Below, in pieces: positions 36,609 through 46,277 of a stretch of DNA of 52,312 nucleotides. The stretch is from Tatumella sp. JGM118. Its GTDB lineage: Bacteria > Pseudomonadota > Gammaproteobacteria > Enterobacterales > Enterobacteriaceae. Within the stretch, counting starts at the first letter, position 1; each line of letters starts with the position of its first letter. Location of the stretch: contig NZ_JAERJR010000020.1 in NCBI RefSeq assembly GCF_018257515.1, forward strand, positions 1 through 52,312, written 5' to 3'. A program made the position numbers and the translations under genes. The notes under the pieces were generated by a model. It was not told the DNA's origin. It ran no database searches and saw only the letters and a program-made list of their open reading frames with translations.

Positions 36609-39266
36609 TCAGCCAGCCTGAAGGCTGACCACTCTTCCGCTACGGCGCCCGTCCGGACTGCGGGTCCTGACCAGCACTTTCCCGGCGACTGCCGGAGGTT
36701 GTTGTGGCTGATAATTTCTCCAGTGCTGCCCCTCATCGACAGAGTATTCAATTCTGATGCCAGGCAGAGAGGTGTTTGCCTCCAGAACGCCGTTGCGGAT
36801 ACGCGCTCCGGCCACCGGGATCCGGTAGCGGATACCGGCGGTATCCAGCCCCGGCAATACCGACCGTCCCAGAAGTGTCGCGAAGCGGTTCCAGTCCGCC
36901 TGCAGTTGTTGCTGATTCACCTGCCGGGTTTTTCCTTTTTCGAAGGCCTGCCCCTGCTGACCGGGCAATTCCCAGTCCGCCTGATGCCAGGCCCTTTCTG
37001 CCACGGCCAGCAGTCTTGGATATAACCGGTATTCCATTTGCTCGTCGGTTCTGACGATTTCGCTCCATAACTGGGCCGACATCCCCGCTGCCCCCGGCCA
37101 GCTGCCCTGACCTGTGGCAGAAAAGGCTTTACCGTCACGGTCGGTGGAGGTTTCTGCATTCATGGCCAGATTGTCCGGTGAGAATGTGAAAATTTTCTGC
37201 TCATCAGTAAACCGGGTCGCCCAGTAATAACCGGGCTCCTGCGGATCAACCTCATAAGGCATATCAAGATAGAGATAATCCGGGGAAGAAATAATGATCC
37301 GGTACCCCTTCTCTGCCCATTCACTGGCAGAGTTGACCCCGCCCCAATACAGCGTATCCCAGAAGTTCAGGGCTACGGTCTCTGTCGCAAATTGACCTGC
37401 TGAAGGAATCGCTTTCAGTCCGTCCTGCCAGGCCTGCATGTTTTTAAGCCCTGCCGATTTCGCCCACTGACTGACCTGTAATGCAAACCAGCCGGGCAGC
37501 TGCGTAAAGTCACCGGCCTCTCCCTGTTGGATCCGCTGACGGCAACTGGCAGATTTCGCCCACGGCTTATCCTGCAGGCTCAAATCACGCTGGCCTTTGC
37601 CGGGTTGCGGATGATTTTTATCGGTATACCCCGGGCCCGAATAGATGTTTTTTGCTTCATCCCCGCCAAAATGCCAGGTTTCCAGCGGCTGCCCCGCTTC
37701 CCGGTGCATTGCGATAAGTTCATTCATGATTTTTCGGACGAAGCGTTGCGCGGAGGGCAGGCAGGGATTGATAAAGCTGGTACGATCATAAAACTGTACG
37801 GTGGTCACCCTGGAGTCATCACCATCTTCCTGTAAACGATACTGGTTTGCCTCGCGCACTTTGCCCGCGGCCATCAGATTTTTATACCGTGCTTCCATGG
37901 CGATGACAGCCGCGCGGGCATGGGCCGGCATATCGATTTCAGGGATCACCGTGATCTGCCGTGCCCTGGCATAGCGGAGGATCTCAATGTAGTCCTGACG
38001 ACTGAAGTAACCGCTGCCGGTTGTCGAAGTATCAGGGCCGGATCCCAGTTGCGGTAACAGACAGCGTGTTTCAGACAAATCATGACAGCGTTTTGCCCCG
38101 ACAGACGTCAGTTCAGGCAGTCCCGGGATCTCAATCCGCCAGCCTTCATCATCGGATAAGTGTAAATGCAGGATATTCAGTTTATACCGCGACATCTGCT
38201 GCAGGGTACGCAGGATGGCCGCCTTTGAATGAAAATTCCTGGCGACATCGATAAAAACAGCGCGGTAAGCAAACCGTGGCGCATCGCTGAGGCTCATGAC
38301 AGGGATCACCGGTTCTCCCATTGGCGGTATCAGTTGCATCAGCGACTGTAAGCCGTTAAAAACACCGCGGCTATCATAGCCGGTAATGACGGCGCGCTCC
38401 TGACTGATCCGTAACCGATAGGCACCTTCCTTAACGCCCTCATCGGTGAACCCCGCCGGATCAATCGCAGTGTTCACCGGGAATCTGCCACCGGTGCGGA
38501 GACCGGCCGCACGAAACTCTTCGGTGATCACGCGGGCACTGTCCGCCGGTAAAACCCGCAAGTCCGCGGCTATCCCCTGCTTCAGGCTGACATTGTCTGC
38601 GGTGATATCCACGCGACGCGGTGACGGAAGGATCCGGCCGCGTAACTCTGCCGCCGATACCGGCGATGTTGCCTGGTTTTTCATATAGCGGTTTTCTGCG
38701 GTCATCAGAATATTGGCGTCATCCGGGGTCCGCTTCCATTGTGTGGCGGGCAATGTGGTGATATCTGACAGCTTTTCGGTCACCGTTGCCGTAATCACTT
38801 TGGGCGTCCCCTGTGAAGAGGTGACATACCAGCGGGGTAACACATCCGTAAGGGAAAGCTGCCAGTATTCATTCACCACCGGTAAGACGACCGATCCTCC
38901 GGACGGGAATCCCCGGAACGCGGCTGTCGGCTCAATTTTATGTAAATCGCCGACAATATGGGTAATTTTAAACTGGTCATTACCTGTCGCGAGTACCTGA
39001 CGGATCCCTGAAAACCAGATAGCCCAGTCATGGCTTTGCAGAGCCGCGCCGGGATTGGTGAGAGTTATTGTGGCCTGGTAGCAGGCTCCCCAGTCCGCGC
39101 CCAATGCCGCACAATTGACCCCGTGCTGCGCGGCAAGATTATCTTTCACCGCCACCCTGACGCCCAGGTGACTTAGTTGATCAATCACCTGCTGATCCGC
39201 CAGGGCAGAGGCTGACATGAATATCGTGGCGATCACTGCGGATAAAACACATTTACGGGTTAACAT
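36609..39266 (-). CDS. chb: Beta-N-acetylhexosaminidase / chitobiase, GH20 (Chb)
   Basis: 885 aa, matching the 885 aa of Serratia chitobiase along its length. Splits chitobiose and short chitooligosaccharides to GlcNAc in the periplasm or outside. Signal peptide 1-24 (cleavage near ALA-DQQ), CHB-HEX N-terminal sugar-binding domain, GH20b domain, TIM-barrel catalytic domain (LSDDEGWRIEIPGLPELT, IPEIDMPAHARA) with the Asp-Glu pair in WHFGGDEAKNIYSG, and a C-terminal Ig-like domain. An adjacent GTG one codon earlier is an alternative start. It lies downstream of chiP on the same strand, where E. coli has chiQ. Confidence 0.95.
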   Translation of the reverse strand: MLTRKCVLSAVIATIFMSASALADQQVIDQLSHLGVRVAVKDNLAAQHGVNCAALGADWGACYQATITLTNPGAALQSHDWAIWFSGIRQVLATGNDQFKITHIVGDLHKIEPTAAFRGFPSGGSVVLPVVNEYWQLSLTDVLPRWYVTSSQGTPKVITATVTEKLSDITTLPATQWKRTPDDANILMTAENRYMKNQATSPVSAAELRGRILPSPRRVDITADNVSLKQGIAADLRVLPADSARVITEEFRAAGLRTGGRFPVNTAIDPAGFTDEGVKEGAYRLRISQERAVITGYDSRGVFNGLQSLMQLIPPMGEPVIPVMSLSDAPRFAYRAVFIDVARNFHSKAAILRTLQQMSRYKLNILHLHLSDDEGWRIEIPGLPELTSVGAKRCHDLSETRCLLPQLGSGPDTSTTGSGYFSRQDYIEILRYARARQITVIPEIDMPAHARAAVIAMEARYKNLMAAGKVREANQYRLQEDGDDSRVTTVQFYDRTSFINPCLPSAQRFVRKIMNELIAMHREAGQPLETWHFGGDEAKNIYSGPGYTDKNHPQPGKGQRDLSLQDKPWAKSASCRQRIQQGEAGDFTQLPGWFALQVSQWAKSAGLKNMQAWQDGLKAIPSAGQFATETVALNFWDTLYWGGVNSASEWAEKGYRIIISSPDYLYLDMPYEVDPQEPGYYWATRFTDEQKIFTFSPDNLAMNAETSTDRDGKAFSATGQGSWPGAAGMSAQLWSEIVRTDEQMEYRLYPRLLAVAERAWHQADWELPGQQGQAFEKGKTRQVNQQQLQADWNRFATLLGRSVLPGLDTAGIRYRIPVAGARIRNGVLEANTSLPGIRIEYSVDEGQHWRNYQPQQPPAVAGKVLVRTRSPDGRRSGRVVSLQAG

Positions 39267-39296
39267 CACTGATTATCCTTAATCGTTAACTGATAA

Positions 39297-39326
39297 CACC
39301 GGGAGAGTCGCGTGAAAGTCCCGGTG
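39297..39326. other. Inverted repeat in the chiP-chb gap
   Basis: CACCGGGA (39297-39304) and TCCCGGTG (39319-39326) form a perfect 8-bp stem with a 14-nt loop, about 30 bp ahead of the chb start. It could be a leader hairpin or an operator. No T-run follows on the minus strand. Confidence 0.55.
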
Positions 39327-39513
39327 AAGGCTTGTGTTCTCTTGTTGCCACTCCGCCCGCGGGCTTACGGCCGGAAAAGGCTCGCTATTCTCCGGCAGAG
39401 TGTCGTCTGCACTGACTGAAAACTGCCTGCCTCAGCCGTTGAAATAAATCCCTTTACTCTCATAATGATAGAAAACAGATGCCCTCCTGAGCCGGTACAT
39501 TCTCACCCCTTCA

Positions 39514-40908
39514 CTATTTCAGTGTAAAAGGCACACCCATCAGAAATTTAATGTCTTTTTCATCCTGGAATATATTTCCGTAGCCTCCGGCCCCGGTGGG
39601 AATATCGGAATGATTGTGATAACGGGTAAAATGTAATTTAAAGAACGTGCCTTTTGCCCGTCCTTCCTGCACGGTATACATTCCTTCAAGACTCCACGCC
39701 GATTCCCGCAGGCGATTGCCGGCACGATACCAGTGGTCAGGCGAGTCATTGACCGAAGAAGGTCTGGCATCCCAGCCATAGACGAAAGAGGCACCGACAG
39801 TCAGGTCGGGTAACTTAAGGTGCGCTAAATCATACATTCCGCTAATGAACACCGCTTTCTCACCGTGAGCATTAAAATCAGAACGGTTATCCCACCAGAT
39901 ATCCAGCCGGCCATTCGATGACGCATAAGTGGGTGTCATTCGCTGTAAGAAATAACCCTGCCGTCCCGCTGCACTAACCTGTGTCGCTTCAACCCGCCAG
40001 CTAACCGGCCCGCAGCGATACGCCAGGGTGATCGCCTGCAACCAGGCCATTCCCTGATACAACGGGTTAGCGGCATCCTGCGAATGCTGATGTTTTGCCC
40101 CGTAAAACTGGTAGGAAGCTGTCAGTGGTGACCCCGCCAGATCGACCGTATAACGGGTTTTAGCCATGTACTGATTAAGATAATCTTTTGCCTGTCCCAT
40201 CGCGCTTTCAACGACCAGGCCATTGCTGAAATCATACTCTGCTCCCAGAGAGTGCAGATAAGCAATACGGCTATTCCTGTCATTTTTGTAAAAACGATCC
40301 ATTTTCAGATGCCAGGGCGCCTTATAACGGTCCGTCCACATGTAGGATAATTTCAGATTCCCTGCCCCGGTATTCTGCGGAGAAAACAGGACCTCTGCCC
40401 CCCGGTAAGTACCAGGCAGCAGGCTCCAGTGAGGGGCCAGTAAGCTTTGTCCTTGCGGCTGAAGGTAGCCTGCATGCAGCGTAAACGGACGATATTGCAG
40501 GGTGGCGAAAGCCTTATACAGGCTGATACCGCTTTTATCCCCTGCCCATGCTTCAGAATACGCCCGGTCAGAGGAGGAAAAAGCAATTTCATTGGGATGT
40601 GCGCTGGCGGAGGATTCCAGCATTTCTATGGCCGTGAATGCCGCGATATCTGCGCTGAAAATCCCGGCCACCGTGCCGGAAGAAAAATCGAGCTGCCCGT
40701 TCCAGGTACCGTGCGAAAGGTTAGTCTGATATTGACCTTGCCCCGGTGCTTTACGGTCCCTTTCCCGTTGCCAGTAATAAATATCACCGGTCAGCGCGCT
40801 GTCTTCAAAAAAACCTCCGGCATAACTTTCCGGAGAGAGTGAAATAAAACTGCAGGACAGCAAAATACATAACCTGCGCGCCCTGTCACCCGGATATCCT
40901 TTATCCAT
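39514..40908 (-). CDS. chiP: Chitoporin ChiP (OprD family)
   Basis: 464 aa (468 in E. coli, formerly YbfM). Outer-membrane porin specific for chitooligosaccharides. N-terminal signal (about residues 10-30, cleavage near SYA), then [57 protein letters not shown] and [18 protein letters not shown], very close to E. coli ChiP. The C-terminus ends PFTLK where E. coli ends PFTIF: the usual terminal Phe recognised by the BAM machinery is replaced. Upstream of chb; a NagC-like operator lies 115 bp ahead. The Shine-Dalgarno is poor. Confidence 0.94.
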   Translation of the reverse strand: MDKGYPGDRARRLCILLSCSFISLSPESYAGGFFEDSALTGDIYYWQRERDRKAPGQGQYQTNLSHGTWNGQLDFSSGTVAGIFSADIAAFTAIEMLESSASAHPNEIAFSSSDRAYSEAWAGDKSGISLYKAFATLQYRPFTLHAGYLQPQGQSLLAPHWSLLPGTYRGAEVLFSPQNTGAGNLKLSYMWTDRYKAPWHLKMDRFYKNDRNSRIAYLHSLGAEYDFSNGLVVESAMGQAKDYLNQYMAKTRYTVDLAGSPLTASYQFYGAKHQHSQDAANPLYQGMAWLQAITLAYRCGPVSWRVEATQVSAAGRQGYFLQRMTPTYASSNGRLDIWWDNRSDFNAHGEKAVFISGMYDLAHLKLPDLTVGASFVYGWDARPSSVNDSPDHWYRAGNRLRESAWSLEGMYTVQEGRAKGTFFKLHFTRYHNHSDIPTGAGGYGNIFQDEKDIKFLMGVPFTLK

Positions 40909-41180
40909 AGGAGGGGTTTCTTCCTGATAATCACGTCCGTTGTATTATCTGATGCGTCTGCGGAACAGCAGCAATAATCTCAGCGTCTGCTGATCATTAT
41001 TGCTTCGGCGTCAATGCAGAGTATTTTTCGCGACGAAAATTATCAACAATTTTTAAAAGCAGATCAGTGTTCTATGATTAGCTTCACAAAAAGAAATTCA
41101 GGGAAGGAGTGGCGATAAACGGCAGGACCGGCAGATAATGCCAAAGCGGGATGCCGGAGGATTCGGCCTTATTTTCAGAT
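40909..41180. promoter_or_regulatory. chiP promoter region
   Basis: 270 bp between chiP and the glnS terminator. It contains the NagC-like site at 41021-41043. In E. coli the chiP leader pairs with the small RNA ChiX; I could not see a convincing ChiX target here (an AGGAAG lies 10 bp ahead of the ATG). Confidence 0.6.
41021..41043. promoter_or_regulatory. NagC operator candidate of chiP
   Basis: ATTTTTCGCGACGAAAAT, an inverted repeat with the TTTTTCG...CGAAAA architecture of NagC sites. In E. coli chiP is repressed by NagC, and the nagC gene is 6 kb away in this window. Confidence 0.7.
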
Positions 41181-41211
41181 AAAAAAAAAAACGCCACCGG
41201 GGTGGCGTTTT
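41181..41211 (-). terminator. Rho-independent terminator after glnS
   Basis: Minus strand: AACGCCACC-CC-GGTGGCGTT followed by 11 T, 17 bp past glnS. The plus-strand copy ends with only a short T-run. Confidence 0.92.
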
Positions 41212-41227
41212 CCTGCGTGATGGCGAC

Positions 41228-42895
41228 TCAGACCCCGGCTTTTTCCCAGGTATCCCGCAGCCCGACGGTGCGGTTGAAAACCAGCTTCTCCGGACCGGAA
41301 TAAACGCTGTCGGCACAGAAGTAACCTTCACGTTCAAACTGATACGGGAAAGAGGCCTCTGCATTTTGCAGGCTCTGTTCCACGTAACCGTGACGGATAT
41401 TCAGTGAGTCCGGGTTGATTGTCGACAGAAAATCCTCTTCGGCCCCCGGGTTAGGCACGCTGAACAGACGATCGTACAGACGGAATTCCGCCGGTAAACC
41501 GGCACTGACAGAGACCCAATGGATAACACCTTTTACTTTACGGCCATCGGCAGGGTCTTTGCTCAGCGTGTCTGTATCACACTGACAATAGATAGTGGTG
41601 ATGTTACCGTCTTCGTCTTTCTCTGCGCGTTCGGCTTTAATCACATACGCATTACGCAGACGTACTTCCTTACCGGTCACCAGACGTTTGTAGTGTTTAT
41701 TCGCTTCTTCGCGGAAGTCAGCACGATCGATCCACACTTCACGGCTGAAAGTCACCTCACGGGTGCCCATTTCCGGACGGTTAGGATGATTCGGCATGGT
41801 AATGACTTCACTGTGACCTTCCGGCAGGTTCTCAATCACTACGCGGACCGGATCCAGCACCGCCATGGCACGCGGCGCATTTTCGTTCAGGTCATCACGA
41901 ATACAGGATTCCAGTGAGGCCATCTCCACGATATTGTCCTGTTTGGTTACCCCGATACGACGGCAGAACTCACGAACAGACGCGGCCGTGTAACCCCGAC
42001 GACGCAGACCTGACACGGTCAGCATACGCGGGTCATCCCAGCTTTCGACGATATTTTCTGCCACCAGCTGTGTCAGTTTACGCTTGGACATCACCGCGTA
42101 TTCCAGATTCAGACGCGAGAACTCGTACTGACGCGGGTGGACCTCAATGGAAATATTATCCAGCACCCAGTCGTACAAACGACGGTTGTCCTGGAATTCC
42201 AGTGTACAGAGTGAATGCGTAATCCCTTCCAGCGCATCGGAAATGCAGTGAGTAAAGTCGTACATCGGGTAGATGCACCACTGATTACCGGTCTGATGGT
42301 GTTCGGCAAATTTGATCCGATACAGTACCGGGTCACGCATTACCATAAAGCTGGACGCCATATCGATTTTCGCACGCAGGCAGGCGGTGCCTTCGGCAAA
42401 TCCGCCGTCACGCATTTTCCGGAACAGCGCCAGGTTTTCTTCCGGGCTGCGGTCACGGTATGGGCTGTTTTTACCCGCAGAAGTCAGCGACCCCCGATAT
42501 TCACGGATTTGTTCCGGGGTCAGCTCATCAACGTAAGCCAGTCCCTTCTGAATCAGTTCAACGGCATACTGATACAGTTTTTCAAAATAATCTGACGAAT
42601 AATGGATCTGGTCATCCCACTGGTATCCCAGCCATTGCACATCACGTTTGATTGACTCGACAAATTCAACATCTTCTTTGACCGGGTTAGTATCATCAAA
42701 ACGTAAATTGCACTTTCCCTGATAATCCTGCGCGATGCCGAAATTCAGGCAGATAGATTTCGCATGGCCAATATGCAGGTAGCCGTTCGGCTCAGGTGGA
42801 AAACGCGTATGCACAGTGTTGTGCTTACCGCTCGCCAGGTCTTCGTCAATAATCTGACGAATAAAGTTAGTTGGGCGGGCTTCTGCCTCACTCAT
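41228..42895 (-). CDS. glnS: Glutaminyl-tRNA synthetase (GlnS)
   Basis: 555 aa from [16 protein letters not shown] (554 in E. coli). Class I synthetase charging tRNA-Gln. HIGH motif as HIGH in [20 protein letters not shown]-type motif VMSKRKL, and Gln-pocket residues in [12 protein letters not shown] and [20 protein letters not shown]. The frame is open 12 codons upstream, but the chosen ATG has GAGG ahead and fits the family. A tRNA-Gln gene is at 51875. Downstream of nagE with a terminator between. Confidence 0.98.
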   Translation of the reverse strand: MSEAEARPTNFIRQIIDEDLASGKHNTVHTRFPPEPNGYLHIGHAKSICLNFGIAQDYQGKCNLRFDDTNPVKEDVEFVESIKRDVQWLGYQWDDQIHYSSDYFEKLYQYAVELIQKGLAYVDELTPEQIREYRGSLTSAGKNSPYRDRSPEENLALFRKMRDGGFAEGTACLRAKIDMASSFMVMRDPVLYRIKFAEHHQTGNQWCIYPMYDFTHCISDALEGITHSLCTLEFQDNRRLYDWVLDNISIEVHPRQYEFSRLNLEYAVMSKRKLTQLVAENIVESWDDPRMLTVSGLRRRGYTAASVREFCRRIGVTKQDNIVEMASLESCIRDDLNENAPRAMAVLDPVRVVIENLPEGHSEVITMPNHPNRPEMGTREVTFSREVWIDRADFREEANKHYKRLVTGKEVRLRNAYVIKAERAEKDEDGNITTIYCQCDTDTLSKDPADGRKVKGVIHWVSVSAGLPAEFRLYDRLFSVPNPGAEEDFLSTINPDSLNIRHGYVEQSLQNAEASFPYQFEREGYFCADSVYSGPEKLVFNRTVGLRDTWEKAGV

Positions 42896-42998
42896 CTCAA
42901 TATCCTCAGTACGTATATCAGGGCAGGTCACCCGTTAAGTTACCGGATATGATCCACAAAGCAGCGTCGGGAAACAACCGTTTGTTGATAAACAACAA

Positions 42999-43028
42999 CA
43001 AAAAAAGGCAGGAATCACTTCCTGCCTT
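42999..43028 (-). terminator. Rho-independent terminator after nagE
   Basis: Minus strand: AAGGCAGGAA-GTGA-TTCCTGCCTT continuing into a run of T, 18 bp past the nagE stop. Confidence 0.9.
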
Positions 43029-43046
43029 CGGTCTCCGGGAACGGGA

Positions 43047-45089
43047 TTACCCTTTTATTTCATACAGCGGTGTTTCACCCGCCACCACCTGACCTGTCGC
43101 CAGGAGGTTCAGGCCCTGGTAATCCTCACTATTACTGACCACCACCGGGCTTATCATCGAACGGGCATGCTGTCGCAGATATTCAATATCCATCTTCAAT
43201 ACCGGCTGACCGGCAGTGACCACATCGCCCTCATTGACCAACGCGGTAAATCCTTCGCCCTGCAACGACACCGTATCCAGCCCCATATGGACGATGATTT
43301 CCGCGCCTTCGGCAGATTCGAGGCAGAAAGCATGACGGGTTGCAAAAATTTTCACCAGGGTACCGGCCAGCGGGGCCACGACCGTGTCGCCGGTAGGATG
43401 AATCGCCACGCCCTCCCCGACCGTTCCGGAGGCAAATGCCTCATCCGGCACCGCGTCGAGCGCAATCACTTCACCGCTGACCGGAGCGACCAGTCTCGCT
43501 ACCACAGAGGCGGCGGGTTTGTCCGTATTGCGTACCGCCATTTCCGGTCCGGCCACCTTAACGGGACGGCCGGGCGTCGCAGCCGCCGGTACCGGCCCTT
43601 TCGCCAGCACGGTTTTCATCGCACTGGCGATGCTTTCCGCACGGGTACCGACCACTATCTGAATGCTCTGCTTATTCAGACGGATGACCCCTGCCGCACC
43701 GAGTTGTTTTGCCAGTTGATCATTCACTTTACCGGCATCCCCGACCCCAAGGCGCAGGCGGGTAATACAGGCATCAATGTTGGTCAGGTTCTCTGAGCCG
43801 CCGGCCGCACCGATATAGCGACGGGCCAGGGTCTGCGTTTCTGACTCATCGCCGGCAGAGAGATTAACATCCTCATCATAGCCGTCGGACTCATCACCGC
43901 TGACGGCCAGTTCCCGGCCGGGCGTTTTCAGGTCAAACTTCAGAATAGTGAACCGGAAGACCAGATAGTAAATAACAAAGAACACCAGCCCCTGCGGGAT
44001 CAGCATATACCAGTGAGTGGCCAGCGGGTTACGGGTCGATAACACCAGGTCAACCAGCCCGGCACTGAAACCAAACCCGGCTATCCAGTGCATATGCGCC
44101 GCGATAAACACAGAGAGGCCGGTTAATACCGCATGAATAACAAATAAGACCGGCGCCACGAACATAAAGGAGAATTCCAGCGGCTCCGTGATCCCGGTAA
44201 AGAACGCCGCAAAGGCTGCTGCCAGCATAATGCCGCCGACTTTGGCGCGGTTTTCCGGCCGGGCGCAACGCCATATTGCCAGTGCGGCTCCCGGCAGACC
44301 AAACATCATGACCGGGAAGAACCCGGCCTGGTAACGACCGGTGATGCCGACAATGCCGGTACCATCGGCGATAGACTGAGCGCCGCCGAGGAAGTTAGGG
44401 ATATCGTTGATACCGGCAACATCAAACCAGAATACCGAATTCAGGGCATGATGCAGACCGACCGGGATCAACAGGCGGTTAAAGAAGGCATAAATCCCCG
44501 CCCCCACCGCGCCCATTTTCTGTATATGTTCGCCAAAGGAGACCAGGCCGCCAAAGATCACCGGCCAGACATACATCAGTATAAAAGCGACCAGAATCAT
44601 CAGAAAAGAGACGAGGATCGGCACCAGTCGTCGGCCACTAAAGAAAGAAAGGGCCTTCGGGAGTTCCACATGGCTGAAGCGGTTATACACTTCGGCGGAA
44701 AGCACACCGACCAGAATACCGACGAACTGGTTGTTGATCTTGCCGAAGGCCGCGGGAACACTGGCGACCGGGATTTTCTGAATCAGCGCCACGGCCGCCG
44801 GTGAACACAGGGTCGTTACCACCAGGAAACCGACAAAACCGGTTAATGCGGCGGCCCCGTCTTTGTCTTTCGACATACCGTAGGCGACCCCGATCGCGAA
44901 CAATACCGACATATTGTCGATGATCGCCGAACCGGATTTTATCAGTAACGCCGCCAGGGCATTTCCGGCACCCCAGGCTTCAGGATCCAGCCAGTAACCC
45001 ACCCCCATCAGGATGGCGGCCGCCGGGAGTGTCGCGACCGGCACCATCAGTGCCCGTCCCACCCGTTGCATATAACTTAATATATTCAC
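43047..45089 (-). CDS. nagE: PTS N-acetylglucosamine transporter EIICBA (NagE)
   Basis: 680 aa (648 in E. coli). Imports and phosphorylates GlcNAc to GlcNAc-6-phosphate. EIIC with about ten membrane helices at 1-385 (conserved GITEPLEFSFMF), EIIB about 415-495 with phospho-Cys441 in NIDACITRLRLG, and EIIA about 530-670 with phospho-His601 in EIIVHMGLDTVSLQG. The linkers are longer than in E. coli (acidic at about 397-418, Pro/Ala at 500-525). Divergent from nagB. Confidence 0.97.
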   Translation of the reverse strand: MNILSYMQRVGRALMVPVATLPAAAILMGVGYWLDPEAWGAGNALAALLIKSGSAIIDNMSVLFAIGVAYGMSKDKDGAAALTGFVGFLVVTTLCSPAAVALIQKIPVASVPAAFGKINNQFVGILVGVLSAEVYNRFSHVELPKALSFFSGRRLVPILVSFLMILVAFILMYVWPVIFGGLVSFGEHIQKMGAVGAGIYAFFNRLLIPVGLHHALNSVFWFDVAGINDIPNFLGGAQSIADGTGIVGITGRYQAGFFPVMMFGLPGAALAIWRCARPENRAKVGGIMLAAAFAAFFTGITEPLEFSFMFVAPVLFVIHAVLTGLSVFIAAHMHWIAGFGFSAGLVDLVLSTRNPLATHWYMLIPQGLVFFVIYYLVFRFTILKFDLKTPGRELAVSGDESDGYDEDVNLSAGDESETQTLARRYIGAAGGSENLTNIDACITRLRLGVGDAGKVNDQLAKQLGAAGVIRLNKQSIQIVVGTRAESIASAMKTVLAKGPVPAAATPGRPVKVAGPEMAVRNTDKPAASVVARLVAPVSGEVIALDAVPDEAFASGTVGEGVAIHPTGDTVVAPLAGTLVKIFATRHAFCLESAEGAEIIVHMGLDTVSLQGEGFTALVNEGDVVTAGQPVLKMDIEYLRQHARSMISPVVVSNSEDYQGLNLLATGQVVAGETPLYEIKG

Positions 45090-45196
45090 TACTTCCCCCT
45101 AATAAACCGGCTGTTTATGTCGTATGCCTGCAGAGCGCACCGCCTGAACAGGCAGAAAAACATTCGCTCCGGGACCTGCAACTGAGTGTATGAAGA

Positions 45197-45219
45197 TTTT
45201 AATTCGCTTCGCAAATTAA
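45197..45219. promoter_or_regulatory. NagC operator on the nagE side
   Basis: Inverted repeat TTAATTCG...CGCAAATTAA, nearly identical to the E. coli nagE operator as I recall it. Contains the central TTCGC...GCAAA signature. Confidence 0.85.
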
Positions 45220-45292
45220 TTCCTGGCAAAGCATGATACAAGTCAACATAAATTACTTTGCAATCGCCGTGCCACTGGCAGCCTGACGTGAC

Positions 45293-45315
45293 TTATTTTA
45301 TTATCCGAATTATCG
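45293..45315. promoter_or_regulatory. NagC operator on the nagB side
   Basis: TTATTTTATTATCCGAATTA resembles the E. coli nagB operator, which starts TTATTTTATCATTC. Weaker symmetry than the nagE-side site, as in E. coli. Confidence 0.7.
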
Positions 45316-45418
45316 TTACAGCCAGAGCGACCCGGTGCTATTGTGTCAGATGTTTGTCATCTCTTAACCGGCACCCTCGTATTGTTAACTGATTTCACTC
45401 ACTTCATTGAGGCCATGC

Positions 45419-46219
45419 ATGAGACTTATCCCGCTGGACACGTCTGCCGGAGTCGCACTCTGGGCAGCACGTTATATTACCCAAAGAATTAATGACTTTC
45501 AGCCGGACGCAGATCGCCCGTTTGTACTGGGGTTACCCACCGGAGGCACCCCCTTACAAACGTACAAGGCATTGATTGAAATGCACCAGCGCGGGGAGGT
45601 CAGTTTTAAGCATGTGGTCACCTTTAATATGGACGAATATGTCGGATTAGCCAGGCAACATCCGGAAAGTTATCATAGCTTTATGCACCGTAACTTCTTC
45701 GACCATATCGATATCCCGGCGGAAAACATCCATTTACTGGACGGTAATGCCCCCGATATTGAGGCAGAATGCCGCCGTTATGAAGAAAAAATCCGTCAGT
45801 ACGGAAAAATACATCTCTTTATGGGCGGGGTCGGTAATGACGGGCATATTGCGTTTAACGAACCCGCCTCCTCTCTGGCGTCACGGACCCGTATCAAGAC
45901 GCTGACCTTGGAAACCCGGATGGCGAATTCCCGCTTTTTTAATAATGATGTCAGCCAGGTCCCTAAATATGCCCTGACGGTAGGCGTCGGCACATTACTG
46001 GATGCGGAAGAGATCATGATTCTGGTCACCGGCCAGGTGAAAGCCTTAGCACTGCAGGCCGCCGTAGAGGGGAATGTTAATCATCTCTGGACCATCAGTT
46101 GCCTGCAGTTACATGAAAGAGCCATCATCGTATGCGATGCTCCGTCCACGCAGGAACTGAAAGTGAAGACACTGAATTACTTCCGTGAAATGGAAGCCGA
46201 AAATATTCATAATATTTAA
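45419..46219 (+). CDS. nagB: Glucosamine-6-phosphate deaminase (NagB)
   Basis: 266 aa from [11 protein letters not shown], the E. coli length. Converts GlcN-6-P to fructose-6-P and ammonia; allosterically activated by GlcNAc-6-[17 protein letters not shown], catalytic Asp in FNMDEYVGL and the [18 protein letters not shown] segment with the catalytic His and Glu are conserved. GAGG seven bases ahead of the ATG. First gene of nagBACD. Confidence 0.98.
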   Translation: MRLIPLDTSAGVALWAARYITQRINDFQPDADRPFVLGLPTGGTPLQTYKALIEMHQRGEVSFKHVVTFNMDEYVGLARQHPESYHSFMHRNFFDHIDIPAENIHLLDGNAPDIEAECRRYEEKIRQYGKIHLFMGGVGNDGHIAFNEPASSLASRTRIKTLTLETRMANSRFFNNDVSQVPKYALTVGVGTLLDAEEIMILVTGQVKALALQAAVEGNVNHLWTISCLQLHERAIIVCDAPSTQELKVKTLNYFREMEAENIHNI

Positions 46220-46277
46220 CCTGATTTGTAACACAGGTAGCGCCGGAAGCGGTGGCGTTATCCCGGGAGACCCTTGA

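Larger units (their letters stand above)
45090..45418. promoter_or_regulatory. Divergent nagE-nagB control region
   Basis: 329 bp carrying both promoters. Two NagC-like operators are present at 45197-45219 (near nagE) and 45293-45315 (near nagB), 96 bp apart, which is about nine helical turns. This matches the E. coli arrangement in which NagC bound at both sites loops the DNA. A CRP site is expected but I could not place it firmly. Confidence 0.8.

Noticed and set aside
39270-39513. Degenerate chiQ between chiP and chb
   Set aside because: The 244-bp gap has no lipoprotein signal or frame resembling ChiQ on either strand, so there is no evidence of a remnant.
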